NCBI RefSeq assembly: GCF_029784155.1
Contig: NC_073691.1
Location: 121,807,474 to 121,871,473 of the forward strand
Reading direction: 5' to 3'
DNA from: Uranotaenia lowii
Lineage: Eukaryota > Arthropoda > Insecta > Diptera > Culicidae
DNA length: 64,000 nucleotides
Shown: in pieces, positions 1 through 11,999 of the stretch
How positions within the stretch are numbered: the first letter of the stretch is position 1
Layout: each line of letters begins with the position of its first letter
Notes under the pieces: model-generated
Told to the model about the DNA's origin: nothing
The model's input: only the letters and a program-made list of their open reading frames with translations
The model's database searches: none
Program-made: the position numbers and the translations under genes

Positions 1-1886
1 AATTTCAAAAGATTTAAAATTCCCAGAACATTTGAAAATGTAGACTCGTTTGGGCTTTTCTTGACCATTACTGATCGAAAGCGTATTAATAGGCAGTTGG
101 TTGTCGTGACAACTAAGTAACACCTAAGTTTAAATTATAACATGTTCAAAAAATTTCTACGCTGACTTAAAATTGGTTACTGCATCGATATTATAAAAAC
201 TACATGATTTTCCTCAGCAAACATTTTTGTAGGTATATTTCTCAAACAACTTTGTTATACGTTTCATATACATTATAGAATGATCGTATGAAACTCGAAA
301 AAACAGCATTTACCTACCAAAGTGGAGGCAATAAACATACATGTTTCCAACTTCTGGCTAAAGCGATAAAAGTTTACGATTTCTACGATATTTGATACCA
401 AATTCATACATTCTGAAAGAGACGACAAGTTTTTTTTTCTCATCGTATGCGAACCGTTGCCAGCGACAATATTTGCTGCCTCTGTCATTGGGCAATTCTT
501 GCAAATACACCATTTGATTTTTAGCAATCTTGTTGCACTGCTGGTCGCAGAAAGAACAACAAATCTGTTCTCGCACTTGACCCACGCGGGAGAAAAAAAA
601 GGAACGAAATCTTCCTCAAAATCAGAAATCATGGCGAACTTGTTATCATATCCGATTTGAACCATTGATTCCGACTTCGAGTAACGATTTTTACGACCTT
701 TTACTTGCGTTGGTTGGAATTACGATTCGCAGTAACGTTTTTAATGACTTCAGTTATCATGTTTAATACGATTTTATGTTTGCTGGGTCAAACTGAAACA
801 CATTGTGATAATTAATGTAAATTAACACTAGAAATGGCATTTTTGATCACGGCAAATGATATATTAAATTCTGTCTTAAAAAATAGGAAAATGCATTAGG
901 AAAGAAACTAAGCAAAAATGCTTAAGAAGTATTTTCAAACAAACATTTTAAGAAAAAAATCCAACTATCCGGTTAACGTTATCTTGAAATAAAAATTTAA
1001 ATTCAATTAACTCATTGTTTAGAAATTAAAACAAACTAAACAGAAAAAAATTCGTGAATAATAAAATTCCAAAATATGCAATATGAACTCAATTCATACA
1101 AAACTGAGGGTGACATTTGCAGCCTGTTTTTATTTTCAGAGTTTGAACTCTGAGATCTTGTCAACTGGCAAAAAGCCATACAATGATCCAACAAATTTAT
1201 TTTTTTTGAATAAATAGCTACACAAAATCTAAATACAACGAGATGCACTACTCCAATAACTTCAATTAGCTTTTTTCACTCAGCATCTTTTCCTATCTTC
1301 GGCTTATAAAACTGCAATCACATGTGACAAACTACCACTGTCACTTAAGACTTTGTGAATACTTAGCCTTAGAGTTTCATTGTTCCCTCCACTTTCGTTG
1401 CACTGACAACCGGAAAGTTTCTTCGTCAAACAGCATTCAGTTGAAAAGTGTAAAAAAAGCATTCCACAACAAGAAGGAAAAAAGTTTCACACATCTCCGC
1501 CAGTAGTGGCTCCATAGAGTAACAGTAGGTAGCTCCTGCAGACGGGGAAGATAACATGCTTTTATGTCTTATTTTCTTTCCGGAGCTCGTTCGTACGCCG
1601 CCACCAAGTTTGATGGTTTTTTTCTTACTTCGCTACTTACTCGCCTCCAGACCGATTTTTTCTTTTTTTTCCTCGCCAAATCAAGAGAATGGAAGGTTCT
1701 TGTTTGATTTATGCTGGCCCCGTTGGAGGTGCAGGGTAATTTGCTATCATTCTACATTTTCTCCAATCTAGCCAAATGCATGCATATGTACGAGTATATC
1801 CCCATTCTTCCCATATAGAATTGAAGCCAGGAGTAGTAGCAGCGTGTAGTTGTTATGGCAGTTTTGGTTGAAGTTGAAGTACTTAC
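1..1886 (-). other. Sidestep-family gene intron (partial)
   Basis: Sequence 3' (on the minus strand) of the last visible exon, beginning with donor GTAAGTAC at 1886-1879. The remaining part of Ig4 should follow, but no open stretch with the Ig hallmarks (Trp, then Asp-x-Gly-x-Tyr-x-Cys) is visible on the minus strand here, so the next exon probably lies left of the window. The short open frames present read as random AT-rich translation. No recognisable repeat was found. Confidence 0.6.
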
Positions 1887-2017
1887 ATTGTGATACCAGG
1901 CCAGCTTGTAGGGCTTCGGATTTGACTGGATGTGGCAGTCGAAGTATATATCATCACCCTCCTTGATGTCGTCTGGATTTAACGATGATCCCATTTTGAG
2001 TGTAACGATTGGCGTAT
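1887..2017 (-). CDS. Sidestep-family Ig protein exon: Ig4, N-terminal half
   Basis: The exon encodes the first half of the fourth Ig domain of a cell-surface adhesion or guidance receptor. In Drosophila, sidestep proteins act on muscle, nerve and other substrates and bind Beat receptors on axons. The translation reads TPIVTLKMG, then NPDDIKEGDD, then the first Ig cysteine in YFDCHIQSNPKPY, and ends with the core tryptophan in KLAWYHN. Acceptor AG is at 2019-2018, with a pyrimidine tract slightly upstream; donor GTAAGTAC starts at 1886. The exon is 131 nt: 2 nt completing a split Tyr codon plus 43 codons, ending in phase 0. The split codon matches the phase-1 end of the exon at 23430, giving VVHY-TPIV, a typical sidestep Ig3/Ig4 linker. 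Family membership is strong; which insect side paralogue it is cannot be decided here. Confidence 0.9.
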
Positions 2018-5000
2018 CTATGGTTGTTGGCATGAAAAAAGAGAAACAGAGAGACCGAGCGTTAAAAAGAAAGAAATCAAGCAGAAAAATGTGTTACTAT
2101 TTCAAACATGCTTCTCCCGGGATGGGATTTGCATTTCGGGAATGTCGGCTGGTCACATTCTTTGCTACATGGCGGAAGTTATATGCAAATGGTACCAGAT
2201 TCAGAAATGTTACAAATGATGTCGATGGCGATAATGATGGTAATTTGGAAGGTTATGAAGTTAATATTTTATACTGGTTCTCGTGGGTATAATGTTCACT
2301 GATTGCAGAGCTGAGTTTCGATAAGTGCATTAAGAGATTGAAGAGTGGCAGTGGTTCGACAACTTTTTCGTTTTCATCCAAAACAGATTTATAAAAAAAA
2401 AACTGAATCTTTGGGTACTCAAAATAAATGGGTTCAACTTAAGGCAAGCGTTTGCGTCTTCGTGTGATCTATTTAGAAGATAAATCAAAATTCCACAACT
2501 TTGCATTAAAAACCAGGCAAAATGCACGCATTTGATTTCAAATGCTCTAATCTATAAAGCAAGCAATATATGTGGCAATCTGAGGAAAATATAGGCATTA
2601 CTAAAAAAAAGACAGAGTAAATAAAATAGAAACTTGATATTTAAATTTCTCATTAAAGCACAGCAGCAGCGTTCAAATTGTAGTTAAAAACTCATTTTTT
2701 TTAAAGCTGGCTTCAATGAAAATATCTCTTATGTTATCGTTTTAAGACCCGGAAACAAACATATATTTCGTTATTCAAGGTTTTTTTTTCTAAATTTTGC
2801 AAGATATTCTGCAAGTTCCTAGATTCTGGGCATTTGGATTGTTCGGATTGACAACCCGGATAAATCCCATCTTGAATGCATCTTATATGACATAAAATCA
2901 TCCGATAAAATCAACAGTGCTCTAACTTTCAGCTAGTGATGGTAGGTCTTTAAAAAATAATTGATAACCACGAAAATTGAAATGAGACAACTGACTTGCT
3001 TAATAAGTCTCAATAATCATTGAAGTGTTTAATATTTTCATACCGTAATTATAACCGTGCAAACCATGTTGGGTTACTTTTGACTACCGAAAAACCCGAT
3101 TCCAGTAACTCCAATCAGTTTTCGTGGCTGCAGGTTCATTTATCGATTCTCGTTCAAAAGTTGGTTCGTTAGCTCGCATTGGGCTCCATTTACTTCTGTC
3201 TGGTGGATGCTGTTGGCAAGGAAGCTGCGAGTTATGACGAACGGTAGGATGCTGGCGGAATGAAGTAGGCGGGCATCCCCATCATACACCGCAGATGAAG
3301 CAATCATAAATCCATACCAGATAGAATGCTTAATGAGGCGGTAAATTTACGATCGGTGTACTTTTTTTGTGGGTTTGTGCGCCTAGAACGTAGGCTATAG
3401 ATGCTGATATTGCTCCTGGAAGCTGATTTCTGAGCTGTGCTTTTGAGAGAGTTTGCTACAACTTTGCGTCTGTTCAAAATATTTTTTTTACAAAGTTTCA
3501 TCTTTCCACACATACATTGAAATTTTTTAAATTTTAATTCTTCACATAGTGTTGAAACCAATGAAACTCATTATCTAAGATTTTTGGAAGCGTTTCGGTA
3601 CATTCACCCTTTTCGTTCGATGCTTCTGTTGCGTGGAGAGTCGATGAGAGACGAATGACTTGGATATGAAATATTTTACGTTTTTCTGCCGGCAAAAATC
3701 GATTTCAGTTAAGTGGGTTGATCGGCCACTGGAATCGTGAATGGCTATTAAATTCGCCGGGATTTTTTTCTCTTCCACCGAATTCGGTTTAAGCGAGTGT
3801 TGAACTGATTACTTTTCAATGAGTCCTGGACTAAATAATCAATGGACGATTGCGGTTGAGTGTGTTTTTCTTTGTAATGGGTTTTAAGGAATAATTTATT
3901 TTTGCTAGCAGCAATCAGCGGGCGTTTTCTATTGATTTACTTGATGTGTTGATTTCTAGCCAGGATACATACGTTAATTGTTAGTAGGTATTCGACTTAT
4001 TTTCACGAGTGAGTAAAAATTAACTTTTTTTTAAATCTTATATTGAAAAAATTGTAACACGAAGCTTTGACAGGATCCAAGTAAATTGAAGAAAAATTAT
4101 TTGCAAGTAAGTGCCTACTTTTAAAAATATAAACTTCCTTAAGCCTTTGTCGCAGCCTTAATCTTAACCTATTTTTTGCATCGGAAGCACAAAATCCATT
4201 GTTAATGGTGTAAAATATTCGCGACTTGCTGAACTTTATCCGCAATGATCAAGCTTTCTTCTATTCTCGATAGCTCAACCCTTGCCGCCTTTTGAAGGTC
4301 TCAAAATGGCAAATGTGGATGTGGTTGACCGAGCGACCAGTAGGTAATACTTATACTAGGCGAGTAACGATGGTTGAAGCTGTGGTTTAAGGTTAGGATG
4401 CTCATAAGTAAATAGAAGAAAAAACGGAACGACCAACATAAAACTGATTCTTTTTTCCCGGTGTCGGTCGGTGGTGCATTGATTCGCACGGTGGTAGAAT
4501 ATTGAAAATGTCCGTAGTTTTTTTTTCCCTAATCGTCGAAATGTTTAATTTCAAAGTTAAAAATTGTTTCAGTCTAATGTTGGATACATTAAGGTGTTAA
4601 ATTATTTAAATATTTTTTGGTTGCAATCTTTCAATAAAATTCTTTCACGGATGAAATTTTAATGCGATCAAAAGTGTATTCCCGTATTTCCAGAATACGT
4701 ACGGTAGTAAGTATGGTAATTAACCCTAATCCATCCCAAATTTTTTTTTTACCCGGTAGAGTCCTTGGAGTGTCAGTTTGATATTTCTGATTCAAACTGC
4801 AACGCCTGTCTTGTTTCTCAACGAATTTGTTCAAATTTTAATGTTTTGGAAACCTCGTAATGCAACGCAAATATGATTCTCAGACAACATTCAGCATCAA
4901 CTATTTATTTTTACCTTGTTCAAAGCATTTAAAAAAACGAAGAAGCAAACCTTTTAAAACAGACTGTATATCAGCTACGTAATGCGTAGAAAGACTTAGG

Positions 5001-5197
5001 TATGTCCCAGAAAGCTGAAGTAAGAAACTATACGTTTCGCAAAGGGGTAATTTATTTTTTGTTTTCATTTTTTTCAAAGATCACGTCAACAGAAAATATA
5101 AAAATGTGGTGTAAAATTCGTACTTTTCGATCAATGAACCCTCCCAATTATTTCAGACACTATATTTTTTTTTGAAAAGTGGATTGGAAAGTTGGAA
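2018..5197 (-). other. Start of the 21.4-kb repeat-rich intron (acceptor side)
   Basis: Intronic sequence between the Ig3 and Ig4 exons. The only functional signal I can place is the acceptor region just above 2017. The rest is AT-rich with homopolymer runs. I see no exon, RNA gene or clear transposon end in it. Confidence 0.6.
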
Positions 5198-6150
5198 TAA
5201 AGGGTGATACGGTCAAAATTTGGTCAATATCAACTTGACGTATTTCTTTCAATTTTGCAATTAAAATACCTGAAAACCACTTATTTTGAAGGTGTGTGTG
5301 TAGAATGTGGCTCCTATTTTGATTTTGGAATTCACTCTTCAGTTGTCAAAATGCCGTCCAAGGAAGGAGAGCAGCGTATCAAAATTTTGCTCGCGCATTG
5401 CGAAAATCCGAGCTACTCGCAGGTAAGCTGGCAAAATCGCTAAAAGTTGCCAAATCAACCGTTACAAATGTAATTAAAGTGTTTGGGGAACGTTTGTCGA
5501 CAGCCAGGAAGTCTGGATCGGGGGGAAATAGAAAACCGGAATCGGTTGAGACGACAAAGAGAGTTGCCGGTAGTTTCAAGCGAAACCCAAACCTCTCTCT
5601 GCGAGATGCCGCAAATAAGCTGGGTGTATCGTCTACAACCGTGCATCGAGCCAAAAAACGAGCCGGACTATCGACTTACAAGAAGGTAGTGACTCTAAAT
5701 CGCGATGATAAACAAAATACGACGGCCAAAGCGCGATCCCGGAGGCTGTACACGACGATGCTGACGAAGTTTGACTGCGTGGTAATGGACGACAAAACCT
5801 AAGTCAAAGCCGACTACAAGCAGCTTTCGGGACAGGAGTTTTATACGGCAAAAGGAAGGGGAAAGGTAGCAGATATTTTCAAGCACATGAAACTGTCAAA
5901 GTTCGCGAAGAAATATCTAGTTTGGCAAGCCATCTGTACCTGTGGCTTGAAAAGCAGCATTTTCATAGCTTCCGGGACTGTCAACCAAGAAATTTACGTG
6001 AAAGAGTGTTTGAATAAACGTCTGCTGCCTTTCCTAGAGAAACACGGTTGTTCCGTACTGTTTTGGCCGGATTTGGCATCCTGCCATTACGGTAAAAAGG
6101 CCATGGAGTGGTACGCCGCCAACAACGTGCAGGTGGTTCCCACCCAAGTA
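5198..6150 (+). mobile_element. ITm/Tc1-mariner DNA transposon, 3'-truncated copy
   Basis: The left inverted-repeat sequence starts near 5198 (AAAGGGTGATACGGTCAAAA) after a TA. It is followed by ~150 bp of leader and a decayed transposase. The same left end recurs at about 59689 in an internally deleted relative. The right third, including the last catalytic Glu, and the right TIR are missing; similarity stops near 6145. It inserted in the sidestep-family intron, antisense to that gene. Confidence 0.85.
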
Positions 6151-6159
6151 ACAATTTAA
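5351..6159 (+). pseudogene. Broken ITm/Tc1-type transposase
   Basis: A cut-and-paste DDE transposase that would excise and insert the element at TA. The start is at 5351 (MPSKEGEQRIKILL). A frameshift near 5400-5425 moves the reading to the frame starting at 5398, which carries the paired helix-turn-helix region (GKLAKSLKVAKSTVTNVIK, then LSLRDAANKLGVSSTTVHRA). The first catalytic Asp region is VVMDDKT at 5782-5799, directly followed by an in-frame TAA at 5800 where a Tyr codon is usual. The same frame continues through YLVWQAICTCGLKS to the second catalytic Asp in FWPDLASCHYGKK (Asp codon 6070-6072). It ends at 6157 with foreign codons replacing the Glu-containing C-terminus. Frameshift, nonsense codon and truncation make it non-functional. 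Confidence 0.9.
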
Positions 6160-6834
6160 GCTTTATTACGGTCAGCAAAATTTCGTTTGGACTATAGCAT
6201 TAATCTTCATAAAAAGCTAAAGCGCATTCTATAACATCACCTGGACTCTAATCAAGCCAAAATTAGGCTTTTTGGCCCTACCTTAGAAAAGTCATCATTA
6301 CATTTCATTGTTCGACAAAAAATTTCTGTTTTTTTTTCGATTCTGTGAGTTTTCGGAGTTTTATTTTTATTTTTTCCAGCAACCATAATGGTTGATGAAT
6401 GATGATTGCATTAATGAGATATGATCTGGTAAAATTAATAGTCAAAATACCAATGTTTTAACCATATTATGAGCCTCTTTTGTACTGCCGGTCAAGATTT
6501 TAGGTAAAATGTGTATGAAATAGTATCTTAAAATAAATGCGCCGTTAAATCTGATGGTCAATCATGATGGAATTGATGGAAAATAGGCCTGGAAAAATAT
6601 TTTCCAATGCTTGCATTGTGAATCCATCAACATGGCGTCATTTTGTTCCCTTCGATTTAGCAACCAACATGGCGTTAGTCAATTCGCAAGTCAACCAATT
6701 ACACGCTTAGGATAAGTTCCTAATTTCTGAGTTGTTAATCCTTAATACAGTAAATGAGGACAGACATTTTAAATAAAAACGGATTGTTTGTTTATCACCC
6801 GTGGAATAAATCATGAGTTGAAGTCAAATTTCGT
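6151..6834. other. Intron sequence between the Tc1 remnant and the fold-back array
   Basis: AT-rich intronic DNA. From about 6597 it contains ATGGCGT motifs (near 6633 and 6668) that resemble the motif of the array to the right, so the left edge of the array element may begin here. No coding potential was seen. Confidence 0.4.
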
Positions 6835-8650
6835 TGTCTGACGTTGTTTCGCTATCAGACGCCATCTTGAAATCCAAGATGGCGGCATCCGCTGAACTTT
6901 TAATGCTGTAAATGACAAGAAGTCGCATTAAAGGCTTAACTAGAAGAAGCCGATTTTTTCTTTTCGACGCCATCTTGAAATCCAAGATGGCGTCTTCCAC
7001 TGAATTTTGAAATGCTGTTAGTCACTGAGAATCGCATTAAAAGGCCCACAATATTGGAATTCGGTGAAAGGGCTAAACTAGAAGAAGTCGAATTTCGCTA
7101 TCGGACGTCAACTTGAAATCCAAGATGGCGGCTTCCACTGAACTTTAAAATGCTGTTAATCACTGAAAATCGCATGAAACTCCCACAATATGGGTATAAG
7201 TTGAAAAGGATCAAGGAGTAGAATACAAATTTCGCTATCAGAAGTCATCTTAAAATCCAAGATTGCGGCTTCCACTGAACTATAAAATAATTGAAATCAT
7301 TGAAAGCCAGTTGAAATTCCCACAATATGGTCATTGGATAAAATGGCTTAATCAGTTTGAGTAGAATTTCTCTATCAGATCATCTTGGAATCCAAAATGG
7401 CGACTTTCGCAGAACCTTAAAATGCTGCAAATAACTAAAAATCGCATGAAACCCCCACAATATGGGTATTGGATAAAGGGCTAACCTAGAAGAAGTCAAA
7501 TTTCGCTATCAGGTGCACCTCGAAATCTAAGATGGCGGCTTTCACTGAACTTTAACATGCTGTTAAACACTGAAAATCGCATGAAACTCCCACAATATGG
7601 GCATTGTGTGAAAGGACCAAACGAGTAGAACTCGAAGTTTTCTATCAAACGACATCTTGAAAACCAAGATGGCGGCTTCCACTGAGCTTTAAAATTCTAC
7701 AAATGACAAAAAATCACACGAAAGCTTTACAATATCGGTATTCGTTGAAAGGAATAAACAAGAAGAACCAGACCCTGATTGTTTTTGGCTTGAAATGTTT
7801 TTGGCAACCCGCTCGAACATTTTGTGTTGTCAAAACGAACAATGATTTCTCCAACTTTGTTTTTACTAAGTAGGTGCTACATTTTTTATCATGTTTTGGA
7901 TGCATTTAGCACTTCTCGTGTTTTGTCGATAGTTTTTGTTTTTTGCCATATTTGCTATTTATGTAATTGTATTATGTCTATCATGCTAATATGTCTAAAT
8001 TGTATTGGTCCTGTTATAGCGAAAACTATAAGGTAATGTTGTTTCTGTTATTTGTTTGATTTAGGGACATGTGCCAAAATCGGATGTTGCCAAAATCGAA
8101 TTTTGCCAAAAACGATCGGGATCTGTATTGTGGTTGTTTTGTGCGATTTTGAGTCACTTACAGCATTTCAGAGTTAAGCGAAAAGAGAATATCGACTACT
8201 ACTCATTAAGCCCTTTCACACAATACCAATATTGTTGGGGTTTCATACGGTTATAAGTCATATACAATATTTTAAAGTTCAGCGGAAACCGCCATCTTAA
8301 ATTTGGATGGCGTCAAATAACGAGCTTCGACTTTTACTGGTTCATCTCTTTCAACTAATACCCATATTGTAAGGGTTTGAGGCGATTTTCAGTCATTTAC
8401 AGTATTTTCAAGTTGAGTGGTGGCCGCCATCTTGGAATTTAAGATGGCGACGGACAACGAAATTTGACTTCTACTCATTTATTACTTTCACCTAATAACA
8501 ATATTAAGAAGGTTTCATGATATTTTCAGTTATTTACAACTTTGAAAATAAAAGCGGAAGCCGCCATCTTGTATTAATGATGGCGTCAAGCAACAAATTT
8601 TGTTCCTCCTATTTGAACCCTTTCACTCAATACTCATATTGTAGAGTTAT
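6835..8650. repeat. Fold-back array of ~136-bp units with paired AAGATGGC sites
   Basis: Seven direct units lie between 6835 and about 7790. Their AAGATGG-type cores are at about 6877, 6984, 7122, 7259, 7394, 7529 and 7666 (spacing 107, 138, 137, 135, 135, 137). After a centre of ~350-400 bp, at least three units follow in inverted orientation, with cores near 8290, 8425 and 8562 (spacing 135 and 137). A typical unit reads: GCCATCTTG, a 4-5 base gap, CAAGATGGCGGC, CTTCCACTGAACTTTAAAATG, a spacer with AATCGCATGAAA, CCCACAATATGGG, and AGAAGAAGTCGAATTTCGCTATC. Each unit thus holds its own short palindrome inside a larger inverted repeat. No transposase is present. It may be a fold-back or MITE-type element; no terminal duplication is visible. 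Confidence 0.85.
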
Positions 8651-9265
8651 TCATTCCACTTCCGGTAATTCGAAGTTTTCATAGGTTTTTATATTTTTTT
8701 TATCATTTTAACTCAAAATCAATACACAGAACTTATCAAAAATGTGTAAAAATGGGAATTCCAATTCAAATATGTGCTATCTAATCTGAGCGTGTCCTGT
8801 TTTGACATCTTGATCGAGAACTGTCACTAAGTTTTATGGCGGTTTAATAATCAGGCACTGAGTGCTATTATAGAACATGCAAAAGAAAGCTTGGAGCAAA
8901 CTTCTAAGTTTATGTTTTATTAAAGTTTAAACATAGCATTCCTAACTCTTTCTAAATAACTAAAACAGTATGTTGAGGCATTTAAAATGATCATCGTTCT
9001 TTTTAAAAACTCTTTTGAATATTTCTTCCTGTTCACATTTGATCTTATGATTCCTGTCATGTAATGGACCGAAAAAAGTAACATTATAAGAATTATTCAT
9101 GCCATCATAAAATGATAAATAAGGGCAACTGTTGTTCAATTTTATAAAATTTTTATGATAAGCAAAAAACAAGGAGTAACATGCATCACACTTTGTTTTT
9201 TATGAACAATCTAATGAAAACCTATGAAAATTTATAGTTTTCGATCAATTTTGTGTTTTGCCAAT
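8651..9265. other. Intron sequence, no gene seen
   Basis: AT-rich intronic DNA between two repeats. GTTTTCATAGG near 8676 and its rough inverse near 9215 hint at an old inverted-repeat element, but the match is too short to call. Confidence 0.35.
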
Positions 9266-9670
9266 AAGGTCATTACTAAGGTTGCCAGAATTTTTTCAGC
9301 ACGTATCCGGGCCGGACAAACCGGGCAGTTTTCTATAAATAGCTGGCAAAATCCGGGTATTTCATTGATAAGTTGACGACCAAAAATCCGGGAAATATCC
9401 GGGCAAAAATTAGTGAAAAGCTAGAAATTACTCAACAAAAATCAAGATAAATAAGTTGAAAATACATATTTTTTTCATTAAAATTCATAAACAGATTTTA
9501 ATAGTGATTTAGGCTTTGATAAAACCTTTCATGATTATTTTTGCAAAATCTGCTCATTTTTTTTTAATTTGGTGGCTAAATAAAAAAAATCAACATTTTT
9601 TTTTGTTTGATTTGCCAAATAAAGTGAAAAAATCCGGGCAGAATCCGGGCATTTTTCTATTAATAGAGCT
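9266..9670. repeat. CCGGGC-motif dispersed repeat
   Basis: The block starts with AAGGTTGCCAGAATTTTT and carries ATCCGGGC-type motifs near 9305, 9330, 9352, 9387, 9400, 9630 and 9643, in contrast to the AT-rich surroundings. GTTGCCAGA with reiterated ATCCGGGCA is a style common in mosquito intron repeats. Ends, superfamily and target duplication cannot be set from one copy. Confidence 0.5.
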
Positions 9671-11999
9671 GTTACAAGAAAAATCATAAGAGTGCTGCCC
9701 AGCTAACATCAAATCATAATAGAAATGATAAGTCAAATCGACTATAAAGGACATTTTCAATAACGCGTTAGTGATTTTCTATCATTCATTTACGATGTCC
9801 TTACCCAAAAAATGTTGAATCGGACAGCAGTTTAGTTGAGTTGAGAATATGCTGATTCGACATTAACGATTTGAGCTATCTAAAAGGGTACTGATTTACG
9901 ATAAATGGGCGGTCCTTCAATTGACACTCTATCCGGTCTCTCCCTTTCTTCCTTTGGCCGGTTCGTAAAAAGAAAATCTGACCTTAAAAGCTATAGCGTG
10001 GATCATATCAACTGATAAGTTGGCATCGTGGTAAGATATCGGACAGCAAACTCGAAGGACTGGAGTTCAAATCGTGGCCGTGGATTTTTTTTCGTTTTAC
10101 TCAAATTGCTTAAAATCGTTTATTTAGCTTTTTGTAAGGAAATCGAATCGTTGGAATCTTGTCATTGTAGATATATCGCCCTTTACTGCTGTTTTGGTAA
10201 GTTTAATACTATCTTGGTATCTAGTACACAGGATCGGCGTAGCTGAAATCATGAAAATAAATTTTTGAATGGACAAAAATTTAATGTTAACGAACGCGTG
10301 ACGCAAAACAATCATATTCCAGCATATTAAAACGAGAACTAAAGGTGTCTCTTTGAATTGCATTTGTTTGTATCTCACTCCTTTTATTTTGTTTTTTTTT
10401 TAAGTTTAATTCATTATACAAATATTTATTGAAAAAATGGTATATGGCCAAAAATCATTTTTATTTCAGCAGTATTTGTATGGGATAAAAAACCAAAATA
10501 AAGTTTGTAGGTATAAGTTTGGGGTGAAAACTGTTAAAATTAGAACCTCTATTGCTCTTTTTTTTTAATTGTCTGTATGAGAATAAAAATCAATTAAAAA
10601 AATCTGTCTGACTTATTTGCTAAGTAAAAAGCCTCGAGATCAAATAACTAACAATAAACTTTCCATAGTGAGGAATCGTACGCTGCCGGAATATTATTGG
10701 GAAAACATTTGATCAGTGGAACATTTTTGAGAAAAAACTTCATTTATATAGTAAGTTGGGCATTCTTTACCCCCGAAAACGGCCGATTGCCGAGCTTATC
10801 CGATTAAAAACCGTCCGATAAACGAGCGAGTGCTGTATTCAAATTCCAGAAAATTTCACTGTGGTATCCGTGTTATTTTATCAGATTTTTTTTAAAGTTC
10901 ATGAATTTAAGATTATTTTTTACCCAAAATTAGCTACTATATTGCACCACTACTCGCCCAGACCATTCCTGAGTGCTGACCAGGGTTGTCTTTCTTTTTC
11001 GATGGTAACGGAACAGCAACAGCGGTTCGCATTTTTCGGTTCGTTTCCCTGCACGGATACGCTGCTCTCGTCGTTCGGAAGCAGTTTGCGGCGGGGTGCT
11101 GTCCGTTTGTTGTTTCCCTTCCTGAATTGGACGTTTGGACAGGAAAAACTAACAAAATCTGCTTTTCCTCCAATGATGTCACACTCCCTTGACTACCGAA
11201 CTTTGGAACCGGGGAGTAAGGGAGGGGAGACTCTGCTTTCCTTGAGTTTCCTGCTCAGAATAATTGGACCCCGTTTGTCCGGTTAGGGGTTTTTTTTTGC
11301 TTTCTCTTGTGTCGTTTAACTTTCGAAATAGGAAGGACAGTTAGCAGGCAAAAGAATATGGAGAATAGACTGTCGCAGCATCCGACCGTAAAAAACGATG
11401 GCAAGTGTCGTGAGAAAAAATGGGAGTGTCTGAAATGAGGGAAGATAGAGCCAAACCAAAACGTCGAGTCTAACGTAATATTTATGTAGGGCGCTTTATT
11501 TCAGATATTTCTTTTTATATGCGAAAAAATGCGGCGGTGCATATATCGAAAGAAGGATTCTTGAAATTTCTCATCCTCCCACTCAGAGTGGCAAACAACA
11601 GCAGCCTTCAGAGGAGCAAAAAAGGCGATCCAATCCACCGACTAGTATATTCGCCAAGTCACTCTGACACATTTTGCTACGTGGAGGGAGCGAAAAAAAA
11701 GTTAGAAGGTGCTGCTGCGGTATTATCTTGAACGACTCCCGACTGCTTAAGGATATAAAAAAGACGAGGATGGTTTGAGACCGTCTGTGATGTCGTGTAC
11801 TAGCAATGTTTTTATCCCTTCATTTCGCTTCTCGTCTTCAGTGACTATAATGCAAACGGGAACATTTTCTTTAAAGCGTGTTTCAATATAATTCGTTCAA
11901 TTTAGCGTTCCATTTTTGTCATCACGTGCTTTCACGCTCGGTTGTGCACTACTTTTAGTGCTGGGTGATATTGCTGCTGAAATATTGGAACAAGCTTTT
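9671..11999. other. Intron sequence with a small tRNA-like module
   Basis: Apart from the tRNA-like module at 10019-10094, this stretch has no recognisable gene. Around 10770-10840 a segment rich in TTATCCGATTAAAA and CGTCCGATAAACGAGC looks like a decayed pogo/Tigger-type terminus. The 10861-11286 region is more GC-rich and open for 141 codons on the plus strand, but it shows no domain and has low-complexity composition, so I do not call a gene. Confidence 0.4.
10019..10094 (+). repeat. tRNA-like SINE head (pol III A and B boxes)
   Basis: An A-box-like TGGCATCGTGG (10021-10031) is followed 31 bases later by a B-box-like GAGTTCAAATC (10063-10073) and then a run of eight T, the pol III stop, at 10085-10092. 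It aligns with the module at 42709-42784, so it is a family and not a chance match. The acceptor stem does not pair and the B box is degenerate, so it is a SINE-type tRNA derivative and not a working tRNA gene. Confidence 0.6.

Noticed and set aside
6835..8650. CRISPR-like array
   Set aside because: Units are ~136 bp, contiguous, diverged and partly inverted, in an animal intron; no repeat-spacer structure.
10861..11286. 141-codon plus-strand open frame
   Set aside because: No domain, no splice consensus, overlapping open frames on both strands and no sign of codon bias.
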